From Adineta vaga (Eukaryota > Rotifera), in NCBI GenBank assembly GCA_021613535.1, contig CP075493.1, positions 2,790,001 through 2,854,000 on the forward strand: a DNA stretch of 64,000 nt. The letters are read 5' to 3'. Positions 49,104 through 62,218 of this stretch are shown in pieces (within the stretch, counting starts at the first letter, position 1; each line of letters starts with the position of its first letter). Under the pieces are notes generated by a model, which did not search any database, was not told the origin of the DNA, and saw nothing but the letters and a program-made list of their open reading frames with translations. The position numbers and the translations under genes are program-made.

Positions 49104-49958
49104 CTATACAGGTGATTCTTGTATACATCGTTCATTTGTTGTTATCGTTGTTGTATGTCCCTGATCTTCATTTTGTTTACGTTGTGAAACATCATTCGTT
49201 GAATATGAAATACTATGTCGAACATTAGCAAGATTATCTATACTTTTTCGATGTAAATCAAGTAAACTTCGTCGAATATCAGTTGGAATCATATATGGAT
49301 TCAATAATTGATCATTCGGATGAGAATATTTTGTTATTGAATTTGTTGAAATAGTTGAACCACGTGGTCGTCTATGCTCAAATAGATGTGTATTTAATTG
49401 TGGTGTTGTATCCGAATTTGTATAATCATCCAGAGTTGGATCATATATTGGTGTTATAAAAGCACCTGTTGAAGAAAAACGTGGTTTGGAATGAATTACC
49501 ATATCACTAGTACGATGAACAACAGTAATATGATTTAAATTCATGGGTGGTTTGCCAGGTGAACGATAAGGTATATCACGATGACGAATACGTAATAATT
49601 CTGAATGACGAATAAAAACGAATATAGAACCAAGCCATAATAATAGAACACATATTATAATCATAATCTCTGGTATACGAAGTGGATCAGGTTGATCATC
49701 TAGATTGAAATATAACAATATGAGAAGAAGAAAAAATATATATTTTCCTTGTTTTCTTACCATCATCATTGTTCGTCACAGCGGTAATATCAACACTATG
49801 ATTAATACTCGATGATGGTCGAACTTGAACAATGAATTTTTGTGCATCATTAATTAATAAAATTAAGTGTTCAGTATCATTCTATATTTCATCGATAAAA
49901 ATCAAGAAAGAGAAAAAAAACCGTCAGATTTTACCTTATTTGATTTGACTAAACCCAT
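49104..49958 (-). CDS. FNDC5-like single-pass membrane protein with shortened FN3 remnant
   Basis: Exons: 49935-49958, about 49760-49878, and 49104 to about 49698. The short N-terminal part MGLVKSNKNDTEHLILL then INDAQKFIVQVRPSSSINHS reads like the last strands of a fibronectin III domain. One membrane helix follows: RIPEIMIIICVLLLWLGSIF, then VFIRHSELLRIRHRD. It resembles the EVLIIVVVLFMWAGVIALFC-type helix of FNDC4/5. A long cytosolic tail (about 180 residues) is rich in Ser/Thr/Asn/Arg (NPYMIPTDIRRSLLDLHRKS). No signal peptide is visible and the FN3 front half is missing. Just upstream, EDYLIDSSWV can be read in another frame, so the true N-terminus may be lost by a frame slip or lie in exons not recognised. 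FNDC assignment is tentative. Confidence 0.5.
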
Positions 49959-51418
49959 GATGAATCAATTAAATAATCTTCTATGAAAAAGAAAACAAAA
50001 TTTCTCTATCTATGCGTGTTCGTAGGAGTAAGCAAGAAAGAGGAATGTCAGTTGATAGAAGATAGGAAAACACATTTGTTATAGAAATCGGAATGCCAAC
50101 GTATAGAACGACTTGCCATTTGCTGATTTCTATTGTAATCATCTACATTGGAGTGTATATACGCTAGAGCTTTCTCTCTCGCTTTCACGATTACTTTAGC
50201 AAAACGATGTTTGGTTATCAATAAACCAAAACAAGACAAATTATCTGATTACTATTCTTGCTATCATTCTGATCATCTCATCGTAGATTACTAATGACGA
50301 ACGAGATGAATGAAATCGAACAAATCCTAAACGATACACACATGCGGAAATTGTTTTTGATTAGTATCTAGACAGAACAAAAACTGACTCGATAGCTATC
50401 CAAACATCCGAAACGACCCACGGGCATTTATTTTATTAACATCTAATGTTTTCTTTCACTTTCATAGTCTTGAAAAAACAAGAATTTGTCCTACAATACA
50501 TTGTTTATTTTGTAAAACAAAAGAACTCGAGCACAATGAAATCGACTATTTGGGAAAGTATTATTTAGTGCATAGAATAGAGTATCAATCAACACATTTG
50601 ATCTGATTATTAGAAACCAAAAATCGACATCGATTTATCTTCCAGACATTCATGACATCATCTAATTTTAGCAATATTTCTAATGATAAATACACAAACT
50701 CTCTCTTTTTCTTCTTTCTTCATATTCAATAACGGAAATTGCGCCTAACATTCTTCCTTCTCGAAGTATTGTTCGTCGGATTTGTTAATCATATCGAATT
50801 TCTATATGAACATCAACATAGCTTTAATATGCTTAATCAAGGCTGTGTTTTTTTTCTATTAATATCTCAAAACAATGACATTATCCTGTCTCTTTGTCTT
50901 TTGGGAATAATTACAAAACTATGTGATTGAGATTGTTTATTATACTTACACTGGAAAAAAAGATTGATGATTTGACCTAGTTTTTGTGCGTGATAATGAA
51001 CTATCTAGTTGATAGTATCATGATTCATACAAAATATTTGCTTTTTTGATTTCTTTTTCTCGAGAACTAGAAAATATCTTTGCTTTCTTCTATTTATTCT
51101 TCGTATTTTCTCTTCATCAAATTTCGTCGTCGTCAATACGAAGTGAGTACTAAGTATTCTATTGAAAAAATGATGTGAATAACTCTAACAACTATTTTAA
51201 TAAATCAAAAAAAGAGTTCTAATGGATATGTTAAGTATCATTGAGAACTGAAAATATTGAATTTATTCTAAGTATGAGGAAATCTATTTACAAACGATGA
51301 TATGAATAAAAGCGACATCTTCTGTTGAATAGCATCCGTTGGTTACATATTTCTTTCTAAATCAATTTATACGAAAAACTAGACCAGATAGATAGATCAT
51401 TATATTCTTCGTATTTAA
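49959..51418. other. divergent region, nothing recognised
   Basis: Between the FNDC5-like (-) and SCFD2-like (+) genes. May contain missing 5' exons of the former. No motif recognised. Confidence 0.4.
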
Positions 51419-54173
51419 ATGTCGTCAACTTCTATTTCCTTGTCATCAATTCAATTGAATCAAATAACATCATTAACGAAATTATGTTCCAATGCATTAG
51501 TTTTAGTTGATCAAATCACATTTGAATGGTTTCATATGACAAATCTCATCGGACATTTATTTTGTTCAATTGATCATCCAACAATAAAATTAATCAATGA
51601 TCTAGTAAATAAAACTGTATTTATTTCTTTCTCAATAATTTTTCGTTTGTTTTTAGAATCTATTTGAAAATAATAAACATAAACATTTAGTTATTATTCT
51701 AAGTGAATCAATTGCAATAGCTCGTTTGAATCAAATCTGTAGTCAACATTCATTTGATTCAATTGATTTATTAACAAGTTCACCAACATTAATTGATGAT
51801 TATAATAATGAATTAGATGAACATTTATTTGATTTATTACAATTAAAATATTTACAATTTCCTTTTATATCAATAACTGAACAGTTCTTTTTAATACCAA
51901 CACTTATTCCATATCGATTGCCATCAATTGAAACGATTACTTCATTCAATAATGAAAAAATTAAAGTAAATGATTTCTCTTATCGATCAATTTTATTCTT
52001 GATATCATTTTTAAGACATTAACTTCATTAGATGGAATCTTTCATACAGATGAAATTAAAACTATTCGAGTAAGAAAATAAGATATTGAATTCATGAAAA
52101 ATAATCAATGAATGTATTCTTTTTCCTTATTCAAAAGACTTATTCCGAAATGTTAAACACATTAATGGCAAGTATGAATGCATATGAAGATATTTTTGCA
52201 CTTGGTCCATTAAGTCATATTATTGCGCGTGAATATACACAAATGAAGCATACGAAACAACGACGAAGAGTAGGGAAATTCATTTGATTTGATTGAATTC
52301 GAAATAAAATTCGATTATTTTAGTCCGGTGAAAATAAAATTGCACTCTTACTGATTGACCGACATTTAGACTTAGCAACACCATCAGCACATCAACAGGA
52401 TACTTTACTTGCACAAATGATTAATATTTTACCCAATAAAAGAATTCAAAGTACCGATAAATGTCAACAACGAACCATTGATATTAAAGTTGATACACGA
52501 GCATTAATAAAAAGTTCCTCGTAAGTTTTCATCTCGTTTTCTTTTGTTTCATTTTGAATTTTTGTTTATTATATAGAATGAAATTTGAGAATGATTTTAA
52601 TTCATATTTCTTTGCTGATATGAAACGACGAGTAGAAAATTTAGATGCAAAATCAATATTTGATAATATTGTTTATTCCAAATCGAAGGTATATTAGATC
52701 GAAAAAGAAATGAAGATAAAATGACTTTTTTCTCGATTTATTCAGGTAGCTACAAGTGAAGTATTTACTCATCTACTTGAATCTCTTATTTACAATAATT
52801 TGGAAACAAAAATTAAACCTGTGAAAGTCTCTGCAGCTGCAATCAGTGCATGTTTAGAAAAATTTCGGTAACAAAAGAACATAAAACATAGTTTATCATA
52901 CGTTACTTCGCAATTTCGTTTTAGACAATCGCCAATAACTGTTTGTAAGAATTATGAATTATTAGTCATGTCTTGTTGTCTTATGCAATTGTTGGATTCT
53001 GTTAGTCAAAACCAAAAAATTGAACGATTAGCTGGTCTTGAAAAAGTATATATTAATAAAACTAAAAGAAAATGAGATGGATAATTGTCTTCTTAGATTC
53101 TTGTACAAGCTTTAACAACAAATGCAGGTCCTAGTCCATATTCAATTGTTTTACAAACATTAAAAGAAGATTTAACTAAACCTGAAGAACAACGGTTCGT
53201 TCGTTTTCCGAACGATTAACTCGTTATTTTAGTTTAAATCTTTATTTTGTTTTAGTCAATTAAAATTGATAGATTATATTATTCTACTTGTTCACATTTA
53301 TTCTCTTGCTGGAAATGATGTTTTCTATGGTAAAGAAGAAAAAGATCGTATACATGTAAATATACTTTGATAAAAGTCAAGTTTAACTAAACGAAAAACA
53401 AACATCAATCAATTATTTGTAGAAGTTAATTGGAAAAGAAATTCTCGTCGATTCTTCATTTACAAATGAACTTCGTCAAGAAATGAAAAGTATAAATAAC
53501 TTCAAATTACATAATCATTCTAATCATCAATTCATTCTAGTCTTAGGATATTCATTAGAAATCGAACATGTACTTGATGTTATCTATGAACAACTTGATT
53601 TACTATCATCACATAAACGTCGTTATAAACATTTAAAGTTTGTTTCTCTTGTTTTTCAATTCATTTTTCAATTATTTATATTTAGCTCACTTGTTGTTCA
53701 TGGTAATGATGAACAACCTACCTATCGTCAATCATTACTTAAACAAATATTTGATCTTCACAAACGAGTTCGTTCATCTGCTTCAACAAGTCAACAGGAA
53801 CAATTGTTACAAGATATTGAACATGTTCCATTCGATGGTTTTACAGATTTTGTTAAAAGTGCTGCAAGAGGGTAAATATTTAATTGATTTGTATGACTAA
53901 TTACTATATGAAATGATTTTTGTAGATTCTTTCGTGACTGCGAAACCAACATTAGTTAGTAATGATTATTCGACCTTAGTTATTTTTATTGTGGGTGGAG
54001 TAACAACACAGGAAATACAATTTGTTCAAGAGTATAGCCAACAAATAAAAAAACAAGTATGCAATAATATTTTTCTATTTATTATGAATAGATCAACAAT
54101 CTATTTTTAGATTATCATTGGTTCGTCGGGTATTATAAAACCGGAAGATATTTTATCAATGTTATTAAATTAA
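51419..54173 (+). CDS. Sec1/Munc18-family protein, SCFD2-like
   Basis: About 14 short exons join from MSSTSISLSSIQLNQI to IKPEDILSMLLN. Markers include ALVLVDQITFEWFHM (Sec1 N-lobe), HLVIILSESIAIARL, SGENKIALLLIDRHLDLATP, the central V-x-L-x-D-R-x-x-D region of SM proteins, and ADMKRRVENLD. Further on are LKLIDYIILLVHIYSLAG, EEKDRIHKLIGKEILV, QPTYRQSLLKQIF and the C-terminal TLVIFIVGGVTTQEIQFVQE, which is the V-G-G-x-T-x-x-E signature of SM proteins. SM proteins clamp SNARE complexes. The LIDRHLDL and tail pattern and overall length (about 640) point to SCFD2. At 53871/53925 the frame needs one G fewer before the donor (AAR then DSFVTAKPTL), so an indel or degraded splice site is possible there. 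Confidence 0.7.
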
Positions 54174-54586
54174 AAACTTGCGTTTTATATTTCTTCGTTG
54201 TTAATTTCTAAAATAAACCTAAAATATATGCGTATTTCAGTGATAAATAGCGTATTTGTTTTCGAGTAATATATTGGTCATGACAAAAACAGCCTTGTGC
54301 GTTTTGTTGATCAGAAAAAAATATGCGTAAAAATAATACAATATAATGAGCTTTGCTTGATATGCGTGTGTTTGTCATACCTTTATTCATTGATTGACAC
54401 GAGAAATACGTACTATTTATCTTGCATACAAACATCGCCCACACACTTACCTTCAACTGAGATAGAGTAATATATGTGCATTCGCGCGAATAACATTTGA
54501 ACCATTAGTTCTGTTGCTTGAAGTCAAACAAATATATATATATATCTCTTCGTACATAAACTATTTGAATTGTTCTTATCACTGAC
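54174..54586. other. intergenic, nothing recognised
   Basis: A+T-rich with a short (TA)n at about 54533-54544. No gene seen. Confidence 0.4.
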
Positions 54587-55340
54587 ATGTCTCAAATAGC
54601 GAAAAAATCATTCTCAACAAAACTAATACGATCTCGGTCGTCTATCACATTTGGTAAGAAAGAAAAGGCAAATCAACAAATGGATACGAATTCGAAACAT
54701 TTGAGTACGGCGAAATACATTTCAAATCAACGTGAAAAAGCACGTGAGATTGTTTCATGTTTACAACGAAAAAATATTAAATTAATCGCGATTGATTTTG
54801 ATAATACATTCTTATCAATTCATACCAGTGGTTTCTATCAAGGAACAGTTGATAATTTAATTGAATATATTCGTTCAACATTTTATTATTTTATTCAAGA
54901 AATACTTAATTCACCAGCATTTGGTCAAACACTTCATGTATGTATTGTCACATTTTCATCCCAAGAACAATTAATACGTAAATTACTTCAATTAGCGTTC
55001 AAAACTCCGTAAGTTTTCTTTTTGGAAACTGATTCAATAATTAATTCATATTTTTAGTAAAACAGAACGAATTATTATTCGAGGTAACACACCAAAATTA
55101 ATATCAAATATGAATGACGAAGATTTTCTTGGTAAACAGTTTCATTTATCATCTGTTATTACTGAATTAGCAACACAACGAAAGAAAACAATAAAACCAC
55201 ATGAAATCTTACTATTAGATGATGATGTACAAAATATTCTCATTGCCGAAAAATTTGGACATAAAGTATTGGAAATTCGTGATGGAATTAACCTTGACAT
55301 TCTAAAAGAATTTACTTTTAATGTATTACCTAAATGTTAA
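54587..55340 (+). CDS. HAD-superfamily phosphatase-like protein
   Basis: Two exons (54587-55008, 55058-55340) encode about 235 residues. After a basic Ser/Lys-rich leader (MSQIAKKSFSTKLIRSRSS) and helix NQREKAREIVSCLQRKN comes IKLIAIDFDNTFLSIHTSG, HAD motif I D-x-D-N-T with the nucleophile Asp and the acid/base Asp. HVCIVTFSSQEQLIRKL supplies motif II (Ser/Thr after a beta strand). The Lys of motif III is perhaps K in QRKKTIKPHE. HEILLLDDDVQNILIAEKFG gives motif IV D-D. The cap is small. The leader is Ser/Thr/Lys/Arg-rich and might be a targeting sequence. Substrate unknown. Similar compact HAD proteins occur in protists and bacteria. Confidence 0.72.
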
Positions 55341-56563
55341 ATTTGTAAACATTTTAATAGGCAATGAAATGGGAAGTTTTAGCAGATTAAATTTACTGAG
55401 ATGAAAATCTAATTTAAGAATGATTTATCAATACTCATCAAGGAAGTTTTGTTTTCTGCGTGTCGGCTTCGCGATATGCCAAAACATTATAAAGTTCGAA
55501 TGAGAAATGTAAATTGATCTATTGTTTTCAATTTTTTTATCAAAAACTTATCTATGGTGAATAAATAGATCCATTATCTATTGATTAAATAGTATCAAAT
55601 ACGCAAAAATTGTCAACTATTTACGTATTAAATCCGCTGAAAAACTTCGAATGTATCAAAAATTTGCTAATACATATTTTTCGATGGGACCACAAATATA
55701 TTTGACTAAACTTCTCTACTTACAATTTGAAGTGTACTGTCGAACACTTTCTTTTTTATCAGATTATATATATAGTAACAATTGCACATAATCGATTATA
55801 TCGTAATCCTATACATAATTCATTTGTCAATAAAACATAGATGAAATGAAAGTGAAACTGTTCATCGATATATTTCATCGAGGAAAAAAAAGGCAAGTTT
55901 AGTGTATTTTTGAATGTTATTAACTTGATTTTTGGTGAGAGACAATAATCTCGTGACCAAATCGATTACTCATCAAATAGTCATTTTTTTATCCTTTTTC
56001 TTCTCTATCAAAACGACTTGTTTTCGTTCGTATTATACAGAAATCGATGAGTCAAATTCACGATTTACTTTGTTTTCGACTAGTAGAAAAAAAAGAAACG
56101 ATTCGTACATAGAAGTTAAGTGCTCCGTTACCTTTTTCATGTAATATAATAGTATATATGTCGATTGATTCATTCATTCATCCTAAGTTTTCGTTTTTCT
56201 TTTTTAAATAGAATATTTAATCGTGATCATTGTCAATTGCACGCATGTATGTATACTTAGTCTCTTATATTTGCAATTTTATTTGAACATCTCAATTGAA
56301 TACATCTTTATTTGATTATAGTGAAATGAGCGCCATCTAGTCTATTCTCTTGTTCGATTGGTAATCATTATTGAGAACAACAAATAAACAAATAAATAAA
56401 AGTTGACTCAGTCTCCTATCGCTAGTAAAAGAATAATGATTATTCGCTCGTTCGATCGATGACGAAGAAATTGAGTTGACTCAGACGATATATTTACGAA
56501 CATAAGAGAAATAAAAAACGAACAAATCTTAAATTTATTATTCTACTTTTTTCAGAACTAGCC
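55341..56563. other. intergenic, nothing recognised
   Basis: Between the HAD gene and dynamin. T-rich and TA-rich, no coding structure. TTTTTTCAG ending at 56554 is an acceptor-like site ten bases before the dynamin ATG. Confidence 0.4.
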
Positions 56564-59500
56564 ATGGCGACTCACGCTGGAAATCCAAGTAACTATTGAA
56601 ATTTATTTGAAGATCAATTAGAAAGATCATCTCTCATTGTTTAGATATGGAATTATTAATTCCAATGATCAATCAACTTCAACATATCTTCACTGCAGTA
56701 AATGCTAGATTGACATTAACATTGCCACAAATAGCAGTGGTCGGTGCTCAATCTGCTGGTAAAAGTTCTGTACTTGAAAATATTGTTGGACGGTAATTTG
56801 AAATAATTTATTTATTTTTCTCTATCATACTTTGTTTTTCTGTTCAATAGAGATTTTCTTCCTCGCGGTGGAAATATGGTCACAAAACGACCACTTGTAT
56901 TACAATTGATAACATCACAAGGACAAGGTAGATAAATAAAAGAAATAAATACATTTCATCTTACTTATTATGATTAGAATATGCCGTATTTGGACATAAA
57001 CCACAACAAAGATTTATTAATTATGCTGATGTACGAGCAGAAATTGAAAATGATACAAAAGCAGTTGTACGAGAAGATATGGGTGTTTCAAATATACCGA
57101 TTAATTTAACAATTTATTCACCACATGGTAATAATCTATTGAAATGATATCATACAGGATTTGTATTACAACATTTTATCTATCTTTAGTTGTTAATCTT
57201 ACTCTGGTCGATTTACCAGGCATGGTTAAAGTACCATCGCAAGGTCAACCTCCGGATATTGTGAAGAAGATTGATGATATTATTATCGAATATATAAGCA
57301 ATGAAAATTGTCTTATTCTTGCTGTCACACCAGCCAACATTGATATTGTTACCTCAGATGCTTTAGTTATGGCACGTAGTCGAGATCCAATGGGTAAACG
57401 TACAATTGGTGTTCTAACTAAACTTGATATGATGGGTAAAGGACATAATGCTCGTGATGTCCTTTTAAATAAAGTTGTCGTACTTGAACGAGGTAAATTA
57501 TCATAAACGAAATAAATAAAATACATATTTGAATTAATTAATTTAGGTTTTATTGGTGTTGTCCTTCGTGGTCTACGTTTGGACGAATATGGTCGAGCAT
57601 CCAAAGAATTAGATATTCCAGGAGCTCTTGAACATGAACGACAATTTTTTCAAAGTGAACCAGCATATCGGTAAAGAAATTATAAACTTCTTTCTATTAA
57701 TAAGTCTTGTGTGCTTTTTTCTCTTCTCTTAGTGATATTGCTGATCGTATGGGCGTTCCATTTTTACAACGTACGTTGAGCATTCAATTGACTGAACATA
57801 TTCTTAAATGTCTTCCTGAGTTAAAACGAGAATTAACGGCTCGACATCGTGATCTATCCAAAGAAGTTGCAGAATATCGTGCAACAGCCATGTTTGATAG
57901 TTCAACAACTTCGGATACGAAAGCTCTTGTTGGGTAATATAACACAATGACTACTGAAATCAATGTAAAAAAACGAAAACATTGAATTTTAGATTAACAC
58001 ATGAATTACGTGAAGATTTTGATACTGCTTTACAAGGCACACATTTAAAAGAATCCGATTTAAAGACATTAACTGGTGGTGCACGCATTGCTAATATCTT
58101 TCGTGAACGTTTTCCATTTGAATTAGTGAAAGTATGTATTTATATGAAATTGACTATTTTTCCCAAATAAATCAATCTTTAGACTGAATTACAAGATAAA
58201 GATATGCGTAATCAAACAATAGTAGCGATTAAAAACATTCGTGGTTTTCGGTATGTTTCATTCTTTTTTTTTCTCGTTTGTTATTTATGGAATTTTTTTT
58301 ATCATTTAGATCGGGTCTTTTCACCCCTGATGAAGCATTTGAATATATTGTTCAAATGCAAATATCAAAATTTGAAGAACCAGTTATAAAATGTGTAGAT
58401 ATGGTTGTATCAGAATTAATGGCTATTATTCATGAAGCAACTAGTAAAGTAAGATTTGTTTCTGTCAAGAGATCAATTCTTTTTTTTTAAACAATTTAAA
58501 TTTTTATTTTCAGATGAAACGTTATCCATTATTACGACAATCCACTGAAGAATTATTAATACAATACCTTCGTGAACGTGAAATTGCAACTAAACAAGCA
58601 TGTCAAAATTATATTCAAACTCAGTTATCGTATATAAATACGAATAATGAAGATTTCATTGGATTTGCAGGGTAAAGTGTTCTTTTTCTTTTTTTTTTCG
58701 TTTTTCTAGCAATACGAATGTATTAAATCTTAATGTCACAGTATTGACCTTCATTTTACTCAGTATGTGTCTCTGTCGTTATTTACATTCGTCTCATCTT
58801 GTAAAGATCATACACGCATAAGACTTATTTCAAAAATATTGATAATAATAATAAGTTATATCACGTTAATAGACATAAGAAAAATGTTGATATAGATCAG
58901 ATGTGAAATGTCATTATGCGATCTATTTGTATGACTGATTGAATGAAGAGATAGTCATATTGACTAGTAAATTAAACATATACATTCAATATCAATATAT
59001 ATAACAATTAGCATTTTGTGTCATAATCGTCGTGGATGTGCTTAAGAACGTTCTTTTCATTACGTCATTGTTAGAATTTATCGAAGGTTTATTATATGCC
59101 TAGATATCCAGTAAACATAATCTGTTGTTGATTGTATATAATCAAATATATTTCTATTGATATTGTCCGGAATTTTGAATGTTTATTCTTTTTTTAGTGC
59201 GGAAAAATCAGTCGCTGCCGGTGAAGTCAAACGAACGGTTACAAATCAGGTAAAATTAGATGATTTTATATAATTCAATTGCTAATCTTATTCAATATGA
59301 ATTATCTATTGTAGGTTATACGCAAAGGTTTTCTTCGTGTTCATACTGGTGTGAAATTATTTCAAGCCAAAGACTGCTTTTTTGTTTTATCAACTGACAA
59401 TTTATCTTGGTTTACTGATTCTGATGTAAGATATCGAATCAAATCTTATGTATTAGAATCAATTGAATATTTGCCTGTTTTTGTAGGAAAAAGAAAAGAA

Positions 59501-61551
59501 ATATATGTTACCATTAGAAAATCTTAAAATTCGTGATGTTGAAGGTGGTTTCATGGCTAAACGACCACAATTTGCGATATTCAATATTGATTCAAAGTAA
59601 ATTCATTTTGAAATTGTATATCAACAAATAACTATATCTATTTTTTAGAAATGTATATAAGGAACATAAAACTCTTGAATTATCAGTTGATAATTCGGAA
59701 GAACTTGATATGTGGAAAGCATCATTTTTACGTGCTGGTGTTTATCCTGAACGTGAACAACCTCATGAAGATACTCAAGTAAGATTTATTACGAATAAAT
59801 ATTCGATAGTGTAATGATTTAAAATCTTTTCAGGCAACAGCTGAAGTTGGTCCTGTTGATCCACATATGGAACGACAAGTTGAAACAATCAATAAATTAG
59901 TAACATCCTATATGCAAATTGTTGCTAAAATGACACGTGATTACATTCCAAAAACTATTATGTTTCATATCGTTCAAAATGTAAATCGATATTATCTTAT
60001 TTTGTATTATTTATTAAGTTTATTCGAATTGAATTTTAGATGCAAAAATTTGTTGCAAAAGAATTATTAGCACATCTCTACGCACTCCCTGATCCAGTAA
60101 GAATATATTAATGATGAATCGAAGATGTTGATTTGTCTTTTTTCTGTATTTAGAAATCATTATTACAAGAATCAGAAGAAGAACGACAACGACGAGAAGC
60201 AAAACTTGCTGAATTTGAAGCCATTAAAAGTGTATGTCTCGTTTAGAAATTGATGTACGAAAATACAGTTGAATATTCAATTCATTTTAGGCATTAAGTA
60301 TCATTGAAAATTTCCATACCAATGCACGTAAAGTAGCTGGTTCAGTTATGCCAGCTTCGGTATTAGCTGCTGGTTTTTCAAGTGCTACAGCAAATACAAA
60401 TAATTTTGGATCATCTTCTGGTTATTCATCAAACTCTCTTGATACCTCCTATTTTCAATCATCATTTGCAACGTATGCAGAGCATTCATATTAGAAAGTT
60501 ACTTATCTATTTATAAATTTATTTCTAGAAATCGCCCACCAAGTCCCAATCCATCACGAAAACAACCGGCACCACCCAATCCAATACCAGCTTCCTTTCC
60601 ATCACGTGAACCACCACCACCTCCACTTCGTCCAAGTCCGGTACCAAGTGGATTTGGTAGTAATTCATCAACTTTACCAGCACCAATTATGCCTCAGTAA
60701 GTTTTTCGTTTATATCTATGAAATTTTTTGTCTTATATATATATATGTATCTGTATATGAATGAGTTCAATATTTCTTCTTGCACTTTCCTATCAGGACT
60801 AATTCATCATATAAACCACAACCAATGCCATCATCATCTAATAATTTATTTTCGGAATTAAACGATAAATTAGCAAGACAAGTAGCGTGAGTTTCACCTG
60901 CCTAGGCTATAATATTGACCAAGGGCGATTGTCAAAAGCTAATTATGCTAATCATTCTTACATTCTGCTCATAAAATAATTTTTATATCATTTGTTTGAT
61001 GTTGTTTCGTATTTGTCTCATCTTCTATAGACGAGCTCAGTCATCATCGATGAATTCATCATCATCACAATCGTCATCTAATATGTTTCACGGATTAGAT
61101 CCGTTTGCGACACCTTCATCGGTGTACCAAAATGGTACATCAACCCCACCGATACCAGCGTAAGTTTGAATTCAATCTAACAAATATTTTACATATCGCT
61201 CACTGAAACTGATGATTCTTCTCACGGATTGATTTTTCTTTTTTCTTACTAATTGCATGTGTTTTGCTTCTACTAACATAGCGCTCATATGTCAATGCTT
61301 CTCTTCTTTTTGCAGACCGATTATGAATCTACAAGGCAGAGCAAGCCCACAACCCGGGGGCTTGCCACCGCCTTTATCGCCGCTGTAAGTTATAACTACT
61401 GTTGTCTGTATTTGTGAAAATCTTTCTTTTGAGATACTTGATCTTGTTAAGACCAATAAATACTCATTTTTGTATTAATTATTTTAGTCGACCAACACCA
61501 TCCATTCCACCACGACCATTCGAGCGTCCACCTGTTCCACAACGAAATTAA
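56564..61551 (+). CDS. dynamin large GTPase, full domain set
   Basis: Over 20 short exons join from [20 protein letters not shown] to PPVPQRN. GTPase: [19 protein letters not shown] (P-loop G1), [14 protein letters not shown] (G2 Thr), [13 protein letters not shown] (G3 D-x-x-G), [13 protein letters not shown] (G4 T-K-L-D). Middle/stalk: [42 protein letters not shown] domain: [74 protein letters not shown]. Then comes a Pro-rich tail in several exons with SH3 ligands ([31 protein letters not shown]). This is the classical dynamin 1-3 architecture that pinches off endocytic vesicles, about 890 residues. A 520-base intron (58675-59197) before the PH domain is unusually long. The start follows an acceptor-like site and has a GCCATGG context. 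Confidence 0.93.
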
Positions 61552-62218
61552 ATCTGAATATTAGATCTGGTATACAGCAAAAAAGTTACATTCATCACTT
61601 ATTCTCTCATTCTTAATGTAACCACCTGTTTTTCTTGTGTATAAAGCGTCTTTTACTTGTGCGTGCGTGTGTGTGTGTTTATTCATCTAGATGCAATTAT
61701 CTCATTATAGAACTCTCAATCATAATACACATATATTTTATTCTTGACCGTTGCACAGCTTACTATCATTATTTTTTTCCTCGTCATTTTGGTCTCTTGA
61801 CTGTAAATTTTTTTGTGTTCCGGTTATCGAAACAACAAATATCAAAGAAGCAAAAATCCTTTCGTTTGATAGTTCGTGCAACCAAAATAAATGAGTAGAG
61901 TCTTTCCCTCCAATGTTCCTTCTGTTATTTAGACATTTACGTAATTGATGTTGTAGGTTTTTGTGTATGTGTATGTGTATAATTGTATCTTGTGCTTTCT
62001 CGAACAGTGTCTATATCGATTCTGAAATTCATTTTATTTATTTGATTTTTTCCATCATATTCATACTATTTGTAGAAAAAAAACCAAATACACTAAAAAC
62101 GTCAACACCTGTTTATTCAAATTCTTATCTCATTGTTCTTGTTTGCGTATATTATTATTATTACTATTTTTCCATTTCTAACACAGATATTATACACTAC
62201 CTTAACTGATTATTCGTA
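61552..62218. other. dynamin 3' UTR and promoter space with TG and CTT repeats
   Basis: Contains (GT)n near 61660-61678 and a TTA/CTT-rich area. No gene seen. Confidence 0.4.

Noticed and set aside
51966-52015. Apparent frameshift in the SCFD2-like gene
   Set aside because: A 50-base GT...AG intron explains it, joining IK to TLTSLDGIFHTDE.
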